Shown here piece by piece: positions 1 to 7,390 of a stretch of DNA of 49,286 bases. Both the position numbers and the translations under genes were made by a program. Numbering within the stretch: position 1 is the first letter of the stretch; each line of letters begins with the position of its first letter. The notes beneath the pieces are model-generated. The model was not told where the DNA came from and searched no databases. It saw only the letters and a program-made list of their open reading frames with translations. This stretch comes from Bacteroidota bacterium (GTDB taxonomy: Bacteria > Bacteroidota > Bacteroidia > Chitinophagales > LD1), in the NCBI GenBank assembly GCA_018267365.1, contig JAFDYQ010000036.1, positions 1 through 49,286 of the forward strand, read 5' to 3'.

Positions 1-81
1 ATTTGCAGCCAAAAGCGTATGAGATTGTGAATGGCATGTGTTTTGGACACAAATGTGGCTATATACAGAAAATAAAAGACA

Positions 82-540
82 ATGGGTGACATAGCCGAAA
101 TATCAGAAAGGCAAGCAAAGGTAAAACTCTGTGCACTGATAGTGGATGACGATCATGAAGATCATCAAATCATCCGTGAGGCGTTTACAATGTTTTCTTC
201 GGTGACCGGCACTTTTCATTACGTGGATAATGGTCAGCGGGCTATTGACTTTCTGACTGCGTATCAGGATGCCAGCGAATTACCCTCGCTCATTGTTTTG
301 GACATAAATATGCCTCTATTGAATGGTCTGGAAACACTTAAAATTCTGAAAGAGCATGAAATGTTTAAGATGATTCCTGTCGTCATATTTTCAAGCTCTT
401 ACAATCCATCGGACATAGAGATGGCAAGGCAGCACGGGGCAGCGGATTATATCACCAAGCCTAATAGCTTTAGCCAGTACAAGGAAATCATAGATAAACT
501 TTCTGTTTATTGCTGCGAAGCTCCTGCCGCAGGTATATGA
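82..540 (+). CDS. Stand-alone CheY-like response regulator receiver
   Basis: This 152-residue protein is a single receiver domain with no output domain. The acidic pocket is DDD at residues 22-24, the predicted phospho-acceptor is D74 in 'LIVLDINMP', the switch Ser is near 104, and the conserved Lys is K126 in 'YITKPNS'. The PNSF tail and the length are typical of Rcp1-like receivers that take phosphate from GAF or phytochrome-type histidine kinases. It therefore probably relays phosphate in the cytoplasm by protein-protein contact. No kinase is adjacent; the nearest in the window is the GAF kinase at 9124-10377. It lies tail to tail with a second receiver 15 bases away. The family call is firm; the partner is unknown. 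Confidence 0.93.
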   Translation: MGDIAEISERQAKVKLCALIVDDDHEDHQIIREAFTMFSSVTGTFHYVDNGQRAIDFLTAYQDASELPSLIVLDINMPLLNGLETLKILKEHEMFKMIPVVIFSSSYNPSDIEMARQHGAADYITKPNSFSQYKEIIDKLSVYCCEAPAAGI

Positions 541-555
541 AGTTGCATTTATGCT

Positions 556-1020
556 TTATTTAAACAGTCTGGCGGTGAGCAGGTACTTCTCCTTTTCGGG
601 CCGCTTGTGCGTATCCCAGTCCAGTTCAAATAGCTTTGAGGTGACCAACTTAAGATCTCTGAAGGAGTCAGGCTTGGCCAGATAAAAGTCGGCTCCTTGA
701 TCATACGTCTGGTTTATATACTCCATATTGGTAGATGTAGAGTATATGACCACTGGTATGGATTGGAGCCGCGTTGTGGCTCGTATTTCCTCCAGACATT
801 CCTGCCCGCTCTTAAATGGCATATTGAGATCCAGAAAGATCACATCGGGCAGCGCGACACCTTGATCATGCAAGAGCCGCATCAATTCCAGGCCATTTCT
901 ACAGGTAGATACGTGTACCTTGGGAGCTATGTCTCTCACTGCGGCCGCGAATAGCTCACGATCGTCCGGGTCATCATCTGCCATCAGGACGCGGGGATGG
1001 CGCTTACTGACGAGTGCCAT
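556..1020 (-). CDS. Stand-alone CheY-like response regulator receiver
   Basis: This is a 154-residue receiver-only protein, read from the ATG at 1020. The frame stays open to 1203, but those 61 extra residues resemble nothing in a receiver fold, whereas the domain begins immediately after M1 ('MALVSKRHPRVLMADDD'). Key residues are D15-D17, phospho-acceptor D64 in 'IFLDLNMP', the S/T switch around 94-95, and K116 in 'LAKPDSF'. The AKPDSF element and the overall layout match the convergent neighbour at 82-540, so the two are probably paralogues of the Rcp1-like class. No DNA-binding domain is present, so output is presumably by protein contact. Confidence 0.9.
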   Translation of the reverse strand: MALVSKRHPRVLMADDDPDDRELFAAAVRDIAPKVHVSTCRNGLELMRLLHDQGVALPDVIFLDLNMPFKSGQECLEEIRATTRLQSIPVVIYSTSTNMEYINQTYDQGADFYLAKPDSFRDLKLVTSKLFELDWDTHKRPEKEKYLLTARLFK

Positions 1021-1380
1021 GAAAACCAGTAAAGGACTGTCTATTTGTATGGTCCAATCAGTTATATGGCGATATATTTTGGTAAGCCAAAGAAAACGCG
1101 GGGAGGTCAGATGCAGCAGATACATAAGAGAAGCTATAGATTGTTTAATTGGTACTTTAATCGGTAATAGATGCCCAATGTGGGTAAAATATACCTCACG
1201 CAAGGTTTTCTAAATTTTCGATATCCTGATTTTTGACATTACAAGATTGATGCACAATATATAGTATGGCGCCATCAAGTAGTGACATTATATGGAGCGA
1301 AATCTGTGCCTTTTCCTGCCCCAAGACGATCCTATAAAATCGGGAACAGTTTTTTCAATAAATGCCTGAAAAGAAGGGGT
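1021..1380. other. Divergent intergenic region, no clear gene
   Basis: This 360-base stretch separates the minus-strand receiver from the plus-strand small helical protein. Both frames stay open into it (minus to 1203, plus from 1282), but neither extension resembles a conserved domain. I treat it as shared upstream sequence. It is AT-richer than its neighbours. I see no perfect TAnnTTTG box, no tRNA and no strong terminator. Confidence 0.5.
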
Positions 1381-1695
1381 ATGAGAGAACTCGTAAAGTC
1401 TTTGATAGCTGCAGGCATCACTATGGGACTCGCGGACAGGCAGAAATTTGTGAGTCAGGTATCAGAATTGATCACCCGGTACCAAAATGATCCCGCCGAG
1501 GGTGATAAATGGGCCGAACGGATAGTCAGCTATCTGGAGCAGACTAAAAGCAATATCAATCTGGAGAATGCTATCCGAGCAGCCATAGAAGGTACCTATG
1601 CCCCCGACAAAAAGGATATCAACACTCTGACAGAGGCCATAGAAGGGCTGACCAGACAGATGAAACAATCAGATAAGTCAGCCGACCAACAATAA
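1381..1695 (+). CDS. Small helical phasin-like protein upstream of ABC1 kinase
   Basis: This is a 104-residue, largely alpha-helical, charged protein without a signal peptide or membrane segment. The start at 1381 ('MRELVKSLIAAGITMGLADR') is preferred over an in-frame ATG at 1282, because the 33 residues between are basic and low in helix propensity. The pattern of a short hydrophobic start, a helix ending in LADR/KFVSQVSELI and a C-terminal helix resembles small phasin or polyhydroxyalkanoate granule-associated proteins often found beside ABC1/UbiB kinases. It ends 3 bases before the kinase start, so the two are almost certainly co-transcribed. Presence of a real gene is likely; the phasin likeness is by eye only. 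Confidence 0.72.
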   Translation: MRELVKSLIAAGITMGLADRQKFVSQVSELITRYQNDPAEGDKWAERIVSYLEQTKSNINLENAIRAAIEGTYAPDKKDINTLTEAIEGLTRQMKQSDKSADQQ

Positions 1696-1698
1696 TGC

Positions 1699-3348
1699 AT
1701 GTTTAAAATATTTCATATACGTTTATCGTTTTTGCGTTTGGGCAGAGGGCTTCATATCCTTGCTACGCTTTCAGGTTTCTTTATAGTAAACTGGCTAAGT
1801 CAGAATGGGGCCCTGCGCGGTCTGGTGCCGGCACGGTACAAAAGAAACGGGCTGGTGCTATCTATGGCGGAGCGCCTGCGGCTGGTGATAGAGGAGCTGG
1901 GACCTACATTTGTCAAATTTGGACAGATACTGGCAGATAGACCGGATATCGTATCAGACAAGCTCCGCATAGAGCTGAAGAAGCTGCAGTCCGAAGTAGA
2001 ACCGGTATCGCACAATGTAGCCATGAAGCTCATAGAAGAGGAGCTGGGCGCTCCGCTGGAGCGGTACTTCAGTAGCATCAGTGCTGATGCCTGCATAGGC
2101 GCAGCATCCATAGGTCAGGTATACAAGGCTACGCTCAACACCGGCGAGGATGTGGTGATCAAAATACAGCGGCCGGACATCCAGAGCAAAATAGAACTGG
2201 ATCTGCACCTGCTCAAATATCTCGCTCAGCAACTCGTAGACGAATATCCCGGACTGACAGCCATAGATATTGTAGGCTTTGTAGATGAGTTTGGCGAGAC
2301 ACTGAAGATGGAGATGAACTATATAAATGAGGCATCCAACATTGTGAGGTTTGGAGAAATTTTTAAAACTGTACCCTACTGCAAGATACCTAAAGTCTAT
2401 ACAGAGCTATGTACCCCACAGATGCTGGTGATGGAGTATGTCACAGGGGCTCCTGCAGACAATGTAGCACAGCTGGCGGCTCAAGGCCTGGATCCGGTGC
2501 AGGTGGCCGAAAACGGCATCCGCATCATGCTGATCATGATCTTCAAAAATGGATTTTTCCATGCTGACCCTCATGCTGGCAATCTCTTCGTGCAGCCCGA
2601 TAATCGAATTGCCTTGATAGATTTTGGAATGGTGGGCACTTTGAAACCATCACAGATGCAGTTTCTGGCCGGATTTATATTGGGCCTGGCCACCGGCAAT
2701 GCGAACATAATTACGGATGCGCTGCTGACGCTGTGTGACAAAAAGTTCTTTGCCGAGAAAGAAGACCTGCAGTTTTATATTCACGACATGCTCACAAGGC
2801 ATGGCTCCTTCCAATATGAGCAGATGAATTTCTCTCAAATACTCAATGAGAGTATCAAGATCATACTGCGCTATGAGCTAAAGATTCCCGCCAGTATTTA
2901 TCTGCTGCTCAAAGCGATTGCCACCATAGAAAAGTTTGGTGCGCAACTGGCACCCGGACTATCCCTGCCGGCTATCATACGGCCCTATGCGGAGGAACTG
3001 GTCAAGCAGCGCTACTCGCCGGCCAGCATAGCGGGTGAGATATATGATACTATCAGGGATTATGGTGCGCTGATACGTGACTTCCCAAATGAGATTAACG
3101 AGATACTCTATAAAATGAAGCATGGCAAACTGATCCATGAGATACATATGAGTGATCAGGCTACCCTGGCCCGTGCTGCGCGCAGTATAGGGGCTTCGAT
3201 ATCCAGTGTGATACTGCTTGCATTCCTGTTTGCAGGAGGTATCATCATGAGCCTGTGGGCGCAGCCGGCATGGATAGGTCATGTGATGATCGGCGCTACT
3301 TCGCTTTTTGCACTAGGCTATCTGGCCCGTTTGATGTCAAAGGAGTAG
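1699..3348 (+). CDS. ABC1/UbiB (AarF)-family atypical kinase
   Basis: This 549-residue protein belongs to the UbiB/ADCK (ABC1) family of atypical kinase-like ATPases, linked to ubiquinone or menaquinone biosynthesis or to membrane lipid homeostasis. Visible signatures are the KxGQ motif (KFGQ, residues 73-76), the Ala-rich loop 'GAASIGQVYKA' that replaces the glycine-rich loop, the catalytic-loop element 'HADPHAGN' and the metal-binding 'DFGMVG'. Two hydrophobic segments near the C-terminus (around residues 495-545) should anchor it in the membrane, as in UbiB. The gene follows the small helical protein by 3 bases and ends just before a strong hairpin. Bacteroidota use menaquinone, so a direct role in ubiquinone synthesis is unlikely. 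Confidence 0.95.
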   Translation: MFKIFHIRLSFLRLGRGLHILATLSGFFIVNWLSQNGALRGLVPARYKRNGLVLSMAERLRLVIEELGPTFVKFGQILADRPDIVSDKLRIELKKLQSEVEPVSHNVAMKLIEEELGAPLERYFSSISADACIGAASIGQVYKATLNTGEDVVIKIQRPDIQSKIELDLHLLKYLAQQLVDEYPGLTAIDIVGFVDEFGETLKMEMNYINEASNIVRFGEIFKTVPYCKIPKVYTELCTPQMLVMEYVTGAPADNVAQLAAQGLDPVQVAENGIRIMLIMIFKNGFFHADPHAGNLFVQPDNRIALIDFGMVGTLKPSQMQFLAGFILGLATGNANIITDALLTLCDKKFFAEKEDLQFYIHDMLTRHGSFQYEQMNFSQILNESIKIILRYELKIPASIYLLLKAIATIEKFGAQLAPGLSLPAIIRPYAEELVKQRYSPASIAGEIYDTIRDYGALIRDFPNEINEILYKMKHGKLIHEIHMSDQATLARAARSIGASISSVILLAFLFAGGIIMSLWAQPAWIGHVMIGATSLFALGYLARLMSKE

Positions 3349-3356
3349 GATATAAA

Positions 3357-3393
3357 TAGCAAATCCTCCAATGAAGATGAGGAGGATTTGCTA
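3357..3393 (+). terminator. Hairpin downstream of the ABC1 kinase
   Basis: A perfect inverted repeat has arms of 12-13 bases (AGCAAATCCTCC and its complement GGAGGATTTGCT) around an 11-base loop. It begins 9 bases after the kinase stop codon. The right arm is not followed by a clear T-run (AAATGAGG), so it may act as a terminator or as an mRNA 3'-end stabiliser rather than a classic intrinsic terminator. Confidence 0.65.
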
Positions 3394-3462
3394 AATGAGG
3401 ATAATTAAGAAAGGATAGTGTGTGTAGGTCTTTATGGATAGGACGTTTCAGTTTCAAAAATT

Positions 3463-3687
3463 TTAATCCCAGTTGGCCTCGTGCGTAGGGCAGATCATTC
3501 CTGATCCGCTGCACAAGGTACATCTTGAATTTTCCGAGTGACCTTTGCCGTGGCAGGTTTCACAATTCTTTAGTTTCTGACCGCACCAATAGCAATAGTT
3601 ACGCCTTTCGGAAACGATCATCATCAGTTGAAAAGAGCGTGGCTGGCGTGGTTGTATTAGTTTCATGTAGCAGAGTTTCATTATCAT
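3463..3687 (-). CDS. Small CxxCxGxG zinc-finger-like protein
   Basis: The reading frame codes for up to 74 residues. The likely functional part begins near the ATG at 3621 ('MIVSERRNYCYWCG'), giving about 52 residues. It contains CYWC followed by two canonical DnaJ-type elements, CETCHGKGH and CTLCSGSG, and a final Cys and His (ICPTH). DnaJ central domains use four CxxCxGxG repeats to bind two zinc ions; here there are enough ligands for one or two sites. No J-domain or other domain is attached. Stand-alone peptides of this type occur in Bacteroidota, but I cannot assign a partner. It faces the ABC1 kinase gene convergently. Confidence 0.6.
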   Translation of the reverse strand: MIMKLCYMKLIQPRQPRSFQLMMIVSERRNYCYWCGQKLKNCETCHGKGHSENSRCTLCSGSGMICPTHEANWD

Positions 3688-3985
3688 AGTCTAATCTTAT
3701 GCCAACGAGTGCCTGGCTGATATACATATGGATACGCTGACGAAAAAATCTCTAAATGAGGCATTTGCCGAGGGGGCAGGGAAATCGTGCCCCATGGAGT
3801 AGTCAAGATTGGGGAAAGTGGATATAGTAGAAGTTAAGCATTGTGAAAGCTGCTAACCCTTAGAAATGCTGGGTATCTGACGTCTATCAGCACGCACCAC
3901 CACAGTCTTGGCATATTTTTTTACACTACAATTGGCATCAGACAACCGGTGAAAATCCGGCATTCATTCATCAAACCTTATCAAC
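3688..3985. other. Intergenic region upstream of the lmo0937-like gene
   Basis: This 298-base divergent gap contains a small hairpin (GGGGCA at 3773-3778 with TGCCCC at 3788-3793) and a T-run at about 3914-3921. No TAnnTTTG box is clear. A 24-codon ORF at 3728-3802 is too short to support. I see no other gene here. Confidence 0.4.
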
Positions 3986-4141
3986 ATGGAAAATTTACTG
4001 TATCTCCTCGCTGTGATCCTGGTGATAGCCTGGCTCATCGGATTTGTCGGCTTTCATGCCGGCGGTATCATTCATATACTACTCGTCATAGCCGTGATAG
4101 CTATACTGCTAAGGCTGATACGCGGAGGACGCGTTCTATAG
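3986..4141 (+). CDS. 51-aa lmo0937-like membrane peptide
   Basis: A short ORF of 51 residues starts 'MENLLYLLAVILVIAWLIGF' and ends 'LLRLIRGGRVL'. It has two hydrophobic helices joined by a GFHAGG turn, and it ends in an Arg-rich tail. This architecture, with a helix, then a Gly/His turn, then 'IIHILLVIAVIAIL', then a basic end, matches the lmo0937 family of tiny membrane proteins common in Bacteroidota stress loci. It is followed 29 bases later by a helical lipoprotein. The function is unknown; family members are often near envelope-stress genes. Confidence 0.8.
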   Translation: MENLLYLLAVILVIAWLIGFVGFHAGGIIHILLVIAVIAILLRLIRGGRVL

Positions 4142-4170
4142 ATATCATTTCATCTTTTAAAATCGCCATC

Positions 4171-4620
4171 ATGAAAAGCAGAATCATCCATCTCACTACC
4201 ATGGCTCTGATCGCCTCAGCTATTCTTGCAGCCTGTGACCGGCAGCCTCGAAAGACTGCCGAACTGCAAAGGATAAATGATTCCATGGAGCATCCGCATA
4301 ATTATGCTGACACCTTTAATGCGGACCGGCAGGATTGGGAAAACTTTAAGATAGAAGCGCGTGCCCGGCTCAAGCAAAATGAAGATAGCCTCCAAAATAT
4401 CAGTGATAGAATAGGAAAGGCAGGAGAAAAGCTAAGGGCCGGATATGATCAGAAGATGATCACGCTACGCGCACGTAATAATGAACTAAAAGACCGCCTG
4501 GAGAGCTATACAGACGAGGGGCGGGATAACTGGGATAAGTTTAAACTGTCTTTTAATAATGATATGGACAGTATCTCGCGAAATATGCAGTCGTTCTTCA
4601 CGGGCGAACGTCATAAGTAA
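4171..4620 (+). CDS. Helical lipoprotein of unknown function
   Basis: This is a 149-residue predicted lipoprotein. The start at 4171 gives a textbook signal peptide (MKSR, a hydrophobic core, 'SAILAAC') with the lipidated Cys at residue 22. The frame is open upstream to 3949, but that part reads as basic non-coding sequence overlapping the preceding membrane peptide. The mature part is charged and predicted helical or coiled-coil (QDWENFKIEARARLKQ, EKLRAGYDQKMITLRARNNE). Together with the lmo0937-like peptide it probably forms a small envelope-stress operon, closed by the terminator at 4652. I do not recognise a named family. Confidence 0.85.
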   Translation: MKSRIIHLTTMALIASAILAACDRQPRKTAELQRINDSMEHPHNYADTFNADRQDWENFKIEARARLKQNEDSLQNISDRIGKAGEKLRAGYDQKMITLRARNNELKDRLESYTDEGRDNWDKFKLSFNNDMDSISRNMQSFFTGERHK

Positions 4621-4651
4621 GATTTGTTTTTGTTTGGGATTATTGATTGAC

Positions 4652-4680
4652 AAAGAACGGCCACCGGGCCGTTCTTTTTT
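4652..4680 (+). terminator. Intrinsic terminator after the lipoprotein gene
   Basis: The arms AAAGAACGGCC (4652-4662) and GGCCGTTCTTT (4667-4677) form an 11-bp stem with the 4-base loop ACCG. The stem is followed by continuing T residues (six in total, 4675-4680). It lies 31 bases after the lipoprotein stop and 11 bases before the next start codon, separating the two transcription units. Confidence 0.9.
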
Positions 4681-4691
4681 AACCGTATGCA

Positions 4692-5813
4692 ATGACTGAA
4701 TCCAATCCGATCACGCTGCCGTTTTATGCCAAGGTTACCTTTGTTCTCATCGGTATGTTTTTGAGCATATATATGCTATATGTGGGCGATGAGATATTGG
4801 TTCCGCTTATCTTCTCTCTCTTTGTAGCTATCCTGCTAAATCCTCTGGTCAACTGGATGGTACGCAAAAAAGTGCCTAAGATCATAGCTATATCTCTAGC
4901 GCTACTGCTGGCCATCATAGTCATATCAGGCCTCATAGCCATAATAGGTGCGCAGTTTACCATGGTGGCCAAAACTTATCCGCAGCTAAAAGACAAGTTT
5001 GAGCACACTGTCACGGATTATACTCAGTGGGTAGCGGCCAGACTTAATACAGATCCCAGCGCTGTGCTCGCCTGGCTGCACAGTACACAGCATGAGGCGG
5101 TGAATAGTCTCAATGGTAGTATAGGCCGCACCTTGCTGACCGTCGGAAATGCATTCGTGGTCATAGTACTGGTGCCTGTATACATCTTCCTTATTTTACT
5201 TTATAAACCACTCTTTCTTGAGTTTATCAGAAGGCTGTTCAATCCGAACCATCATAAGGCGGTGGTGGAGGTCCTGGGCAGTATCAAGACGATCATCCAG
5301 AGCTATCTCATAGGCCTGATCATAGAGAGTGTGATAGTAGCTGTCTTAAACTCGATAGCGCTCCTCGTACTGGGTGTAGAATATGCCGTAATACTCGGTA
5401 TCACCGGAGCTATAGTGAATGTCATACCGTATATAGGTGGCGTCATTGGCTTTGGAGTCCCAATGATCGTAGCGTTTCTCACTAAGTCACCTCTGACAGC
5501 ATTGCTGGTCCTTGTTCTTTACTCAGTCATACAGTTTGTAGATAATCATTATCTCGTACCCTATATAGTCGCGTCTAAGGTCAAGATCAATGCACTGGTG
5601 GCCATAGTGGTGGTACTGATGGGTGGTATGCTATGGGGGGTGACAGGTATGTTTCTGTCTATACCACTCACCGCCCTGGTCAAAGTGATCTTCGATCATA
5701 TCAATGCCCTGAAGCCATGGGGATTTCTGATAGGAGATGATATACCTACGCTGATACGTTTGCCATTTGCTACTCCCCGCACCAGGCAAAGTAAAAGCGC
5801 TTCAAAAAAATGA
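4692..5813 (+). CDS. AI-2E family transporter (PerM/TqsA-like)
   Basis: This 373-residue polytopic membrane protein has the AI-2E transporter (UPF0118/PerM) layout. Two or three N-terminal helices contain 'LIFSLFVAILLNPLVNWM'. A soluble helical insert (about residues 95-150) follows, then a C-terminal bundle with the hallmark 'NVIPYIGGVIG' and 'QFVDNHYLVPYIV' segments. Characterised members export autoinducer-2 or act as Na+/H+ antiporters, so the substrate cannot be read from sequence. It is a single-gene unit flanked by terminators on both sides. Its own TGA stop lies within the right arm of the downstream hairpin. Confidence 0.93.
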   Translation: MTESNPITLPFYAKVTFVLIGMFLSIYMLYVGDEILVPLIFSLFVAILLNPLVNWMVRKKVPKIIAISLALLLAIIVISGLIAIIGAQFTMVAKTYPQLKDKFEHTVTDYTQWVAARLNTDPSAVLAWLHSTQHEAVNSLNGSIGRTLLTVGNAFVVIVLVPVYIFLILLYKPLFLEFIRRLFNPNHHKAVVEVLGSIKTIIQSYLIGLIIESVIVAVLNSIALLVLGVEYAVILGITGAIVNVIPYIGGVIGFGVPMIVAFLTKSPLTALLVLVLYSVIQFVDNHYLVPYIVASKVKINALVAIVVVLMGGMLWGVTGMFLSIPLTALVKVIFDHINALKPWGFLIGDDIPTLIRLPFATPRTRQSKSASKK

Positions 5814-5828
5814 AGCGCTTTTACTTTG
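5787..5828. terminator. Bidirectional terminator overlapping a stop codon
   Basis: A perfect 18-bp inverted repeat (5787-5804 and 5811-5828) surrounds a loop of six A residues. The arms contain A-runs and T-runs, so each strand reads a stem followed by T residues. It ends 3 bases before the stop of the convergent collagen-like gene (5832), and it includes the stop codon (5811-5813) of the AI-2E transporter. It can therefore serve both convergent units. Confidence 0.9.
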
Positions 5829-5831
5829 AAA

Positions 5832-6143
5832 TTATTTACCCGTCGGGGCTTTTCGCAGCGGACCACTGGGACCTGTCGGGCCACTATGTCCTGTGGGTCC
5901 CGTAGGGCCAGTAGACCCTGTCCAGCCCGTGGTGCCTGTAGGGCTAGTGCTCCCGGTACTGCCTGTAGAGATGATGGCGCCTCCGCCCAATCCTGAGGTG
6001 CCATGGCTACCGCTGGCACCTGTAGCTCCCCTCATGCCGGCTCTATCATCCAGACCCGATCGGCCTTTGGTTTGTGCTGCGCTATATAGATATGGCAGTA
6101 AGCCCATGCCTAGTATCAGCCATTTTATATTCAGTCCTTTCAT
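5832..6143 (-). CDS. Secreted collagen-like Gly-X-Y protein
   Basis: This is a 103-residue protein with an N-terminal signal peptide ([24 protein letters not shown]). A Gly-X-Y tract of about 17 triplets follows, rich in Thr and Pro at X and Y ([13 protein letters not shown], later [17 protein letters not shown]). One break (GGAIIS) and one Gly-to-Ser slip (SPT) interrupt it. Such tracts form collagen triple helices. Bacterial examples lack hydroxyproline and often sit at the cell surface. The plus-strand frame over the same bases is a shadow without a signal peptide. It is the last gene of the minus-strand mla cluster, 29 bases after the permease. Its role is unknown. Confidence 0.82.
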   Translation of the reverse strand: MKGLNIKWLILGMGLLPYLYSAAQTKGRSGLDDRAGMRGATGASGSHGTSGLGGGAIISTGSTGSTSPTGTTGWTGSTGPTGPTGHSGPTGPSGPLRKAPTGK

Positions 6144-6172
6144 GTCGCTAAAATTTTAATGATCAAAAAATA

Positions 6173-6640
6173 TCAGGTAGACCTTTTGGCCTTGGTTTTC
6201 GCCTTGTGGTTGTTCTCCGCCTCATCTATGGAGTGGGATTTATGGATACTCTGACCGTCCTCACGCGATAGCGTAGAGAGCTTTTGGTAGAATTTCTTTA
6301 ACACTCGGAGTTCTTCTTCTGTCAGGTCTTCGGAAGAGACCAGCCGATTGCTGGCATGCCCGTTGACCGCTATCAGTTCGTTCAGCTTCAAGTGTATGGC
6401 CAGTGTATCCCTATTTTGGGACTGCTGGATGATGAAGACCATAAGAAACGTAATAATCGTGGTACTCGTATTGATCACTAACTGCCAGGTGTCCGAAAAT
6501 TTAAAAATTGGGCCACAAATGGCCCAAATAATAATCGTAACCAGTGCTATAAAGAAGGCTTTTGGGCTGCCTGTGAAAACCATTACCCATTCGCTGAAGC
6601 GGTTAAATAGTTTACCCATATTAGCTTCTTTTTTCCTCAT
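6173..6640 (-). CDS. Low-affinity iron permease family protein
   Basis: This 155-residue protein has two membrane helices ('FFIALVTIIIWAICGPIF' and 'NTSTTIITFLMVFIIQQSQ'), followed by 'NRDTLAIHLKLNELI', the signature of the low-affinity iron permease (Fet4-like) small bacterial family. The C-terminus is charged. An internal ATG at residue 8 (6619) gives 'MGKLFNRFSEWV', a common start in this family, so the first seven residues may be untranslated. The gene begins 6 bases after mlaD and is presumably in the same operon. Bacterial members are not proven iron transporters. Confidence 0.85.
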   Translation of the reverse strand: MRKKEANMGKLFNRFSEWVMVFTGSPKAFFIALVTIIIWAICGPIFKFSDTWQLVINTSTTIITFLMVFIIQQSQNRDTLAIHLKLNELIAVNGHASNRLVSSEDLTEEELRVLKKFYQKLSTLSREDGQSIHKSHSIDEAENNHKAKTKAKRST

Positions 6641-6646
6641 ATTGGA

Positions 6647-7384
6647 TTATTTAGTTGAAGAGTCTTTCTCCGCCTTCTTCTCCTCCTTTTCCTGTTCTTT
6701 TTCCTTCTTTTCGGCCTCTCTTTCTTTTTTCTTGAAATAGCCCCTGAGCAGAAAATTGTGCTTAGCTGCCTCCATATTTTCCTTGAGACCTCCAGAGGCC
6801 TGCTTCACATTTACCATAGTGGCATCCAGATTATCCGCAAATACCGTATCCATAAGGAGTTTGCCGATGGTACCCCTTCCGGTCTTTATCGTACCCACTA
6901 CATCAGCCAGGTCTGCAGTGATATGGGCTGCATTATCTGCAGTTATCTTTACAGATTTCATTATCTCATCTATGGTAGAGCCTTCCATCGCCATTACCAT
7001 ATCTCCATTCTCTATCTCAGGGCCGCCGTCGGTGCCGGCAGATATGTTTACGATTTTATCCCCCATCAGACCTTCTGACCCGATAGAGGCCTTTGCATCC
7101 TTTTTGATAAATTTCTGGACCGATCTGTCTATAGCCAGTGTGACTCTCACAGCAGTATCAGAGATGATAGTAATATCATCCACCGTACCTACATCTATTC
7201 CTGAAAAGCGCACATTATTGCCAGCTTGCAGCCCATTGACATCGTGATAGATCGTCTTTACTTTGATGGTAGAGCTGAAGAGCAGCCTTTTCTGGCCTAT
7301 AAAATATATACCTACCAGGAAGATCAATGCTCCTCCTATCACAAAAAGTCCTAGTCTTATCTTATTTCCTGTTTCCTTTTTCAT
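6647..7384 (-). CDS. mlaD: MlaD-family MCE-domain protein
   Basis: This is the 245-residue substrate-binding subunit of an MCE/Mla phospholipid transporter. One N-terminal membrane anchor ('LGLFVIGGALIFLVGIYFIG') is followed by the MCE domain at about residues 38-118 ('VNGLQAGNNVRFSGIDVGTVDDI'-like segment). A helical region then ends in 'LLRGYFKKKE', a typical end for Bacteroidota MlaD. It is short for the family because the C-terminus stops in a Lys/Glu-rich tail. The order mlaE-mlaF-mlaD with gaps of 10 and 6 bases shows a single operon. It should form a periplasmic hexameric ring that receives lipid between outer and inner membranes. Confidence 0.93.
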   Translation of the reverse strand: MKKETGNKIRLGLFVIGGALIFLVGIYFIGQKRLLFSSTIKVKTIYHDVNGLQAGNNVRFSGIDVGTVDDITIISDTAVRVTLAIDRSVQKFIKKDAKASIGSEGLMGDKIVNISAGTDGGPEIENGDMVMAMEGSTIDEIMKSVKITADNAAHITADLADVVGTIKTGRGTIGKLLMDTVFADNLDATMVNVKQASGGLKENMEAAKHNFLLRGYFKKKEREAEKKEKEQEKEEKKAEKDSSTK

Positions 7385-7390
7385 ATCTCT

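Noticed and set aside
920..1213. Plus-strand 97-codon frame antisense to the receiver gene
   Set aside because: It is a shadow of the minus-strand receiver and its upstream region.
3728..3802. 24-codon open frame (MDTLTKKSLNEAFAEG...)
   Set aside because: Too short and without supporting context; it overlaps a small hairpin in intergenic sequence.
5893..6159. Plus-strand Pro/Val-rich open frame over the collagen-like gene
   Set aside because: It lacks a signal peptide; the minus strand has signal peptide and Gly-X-Y periodicity.
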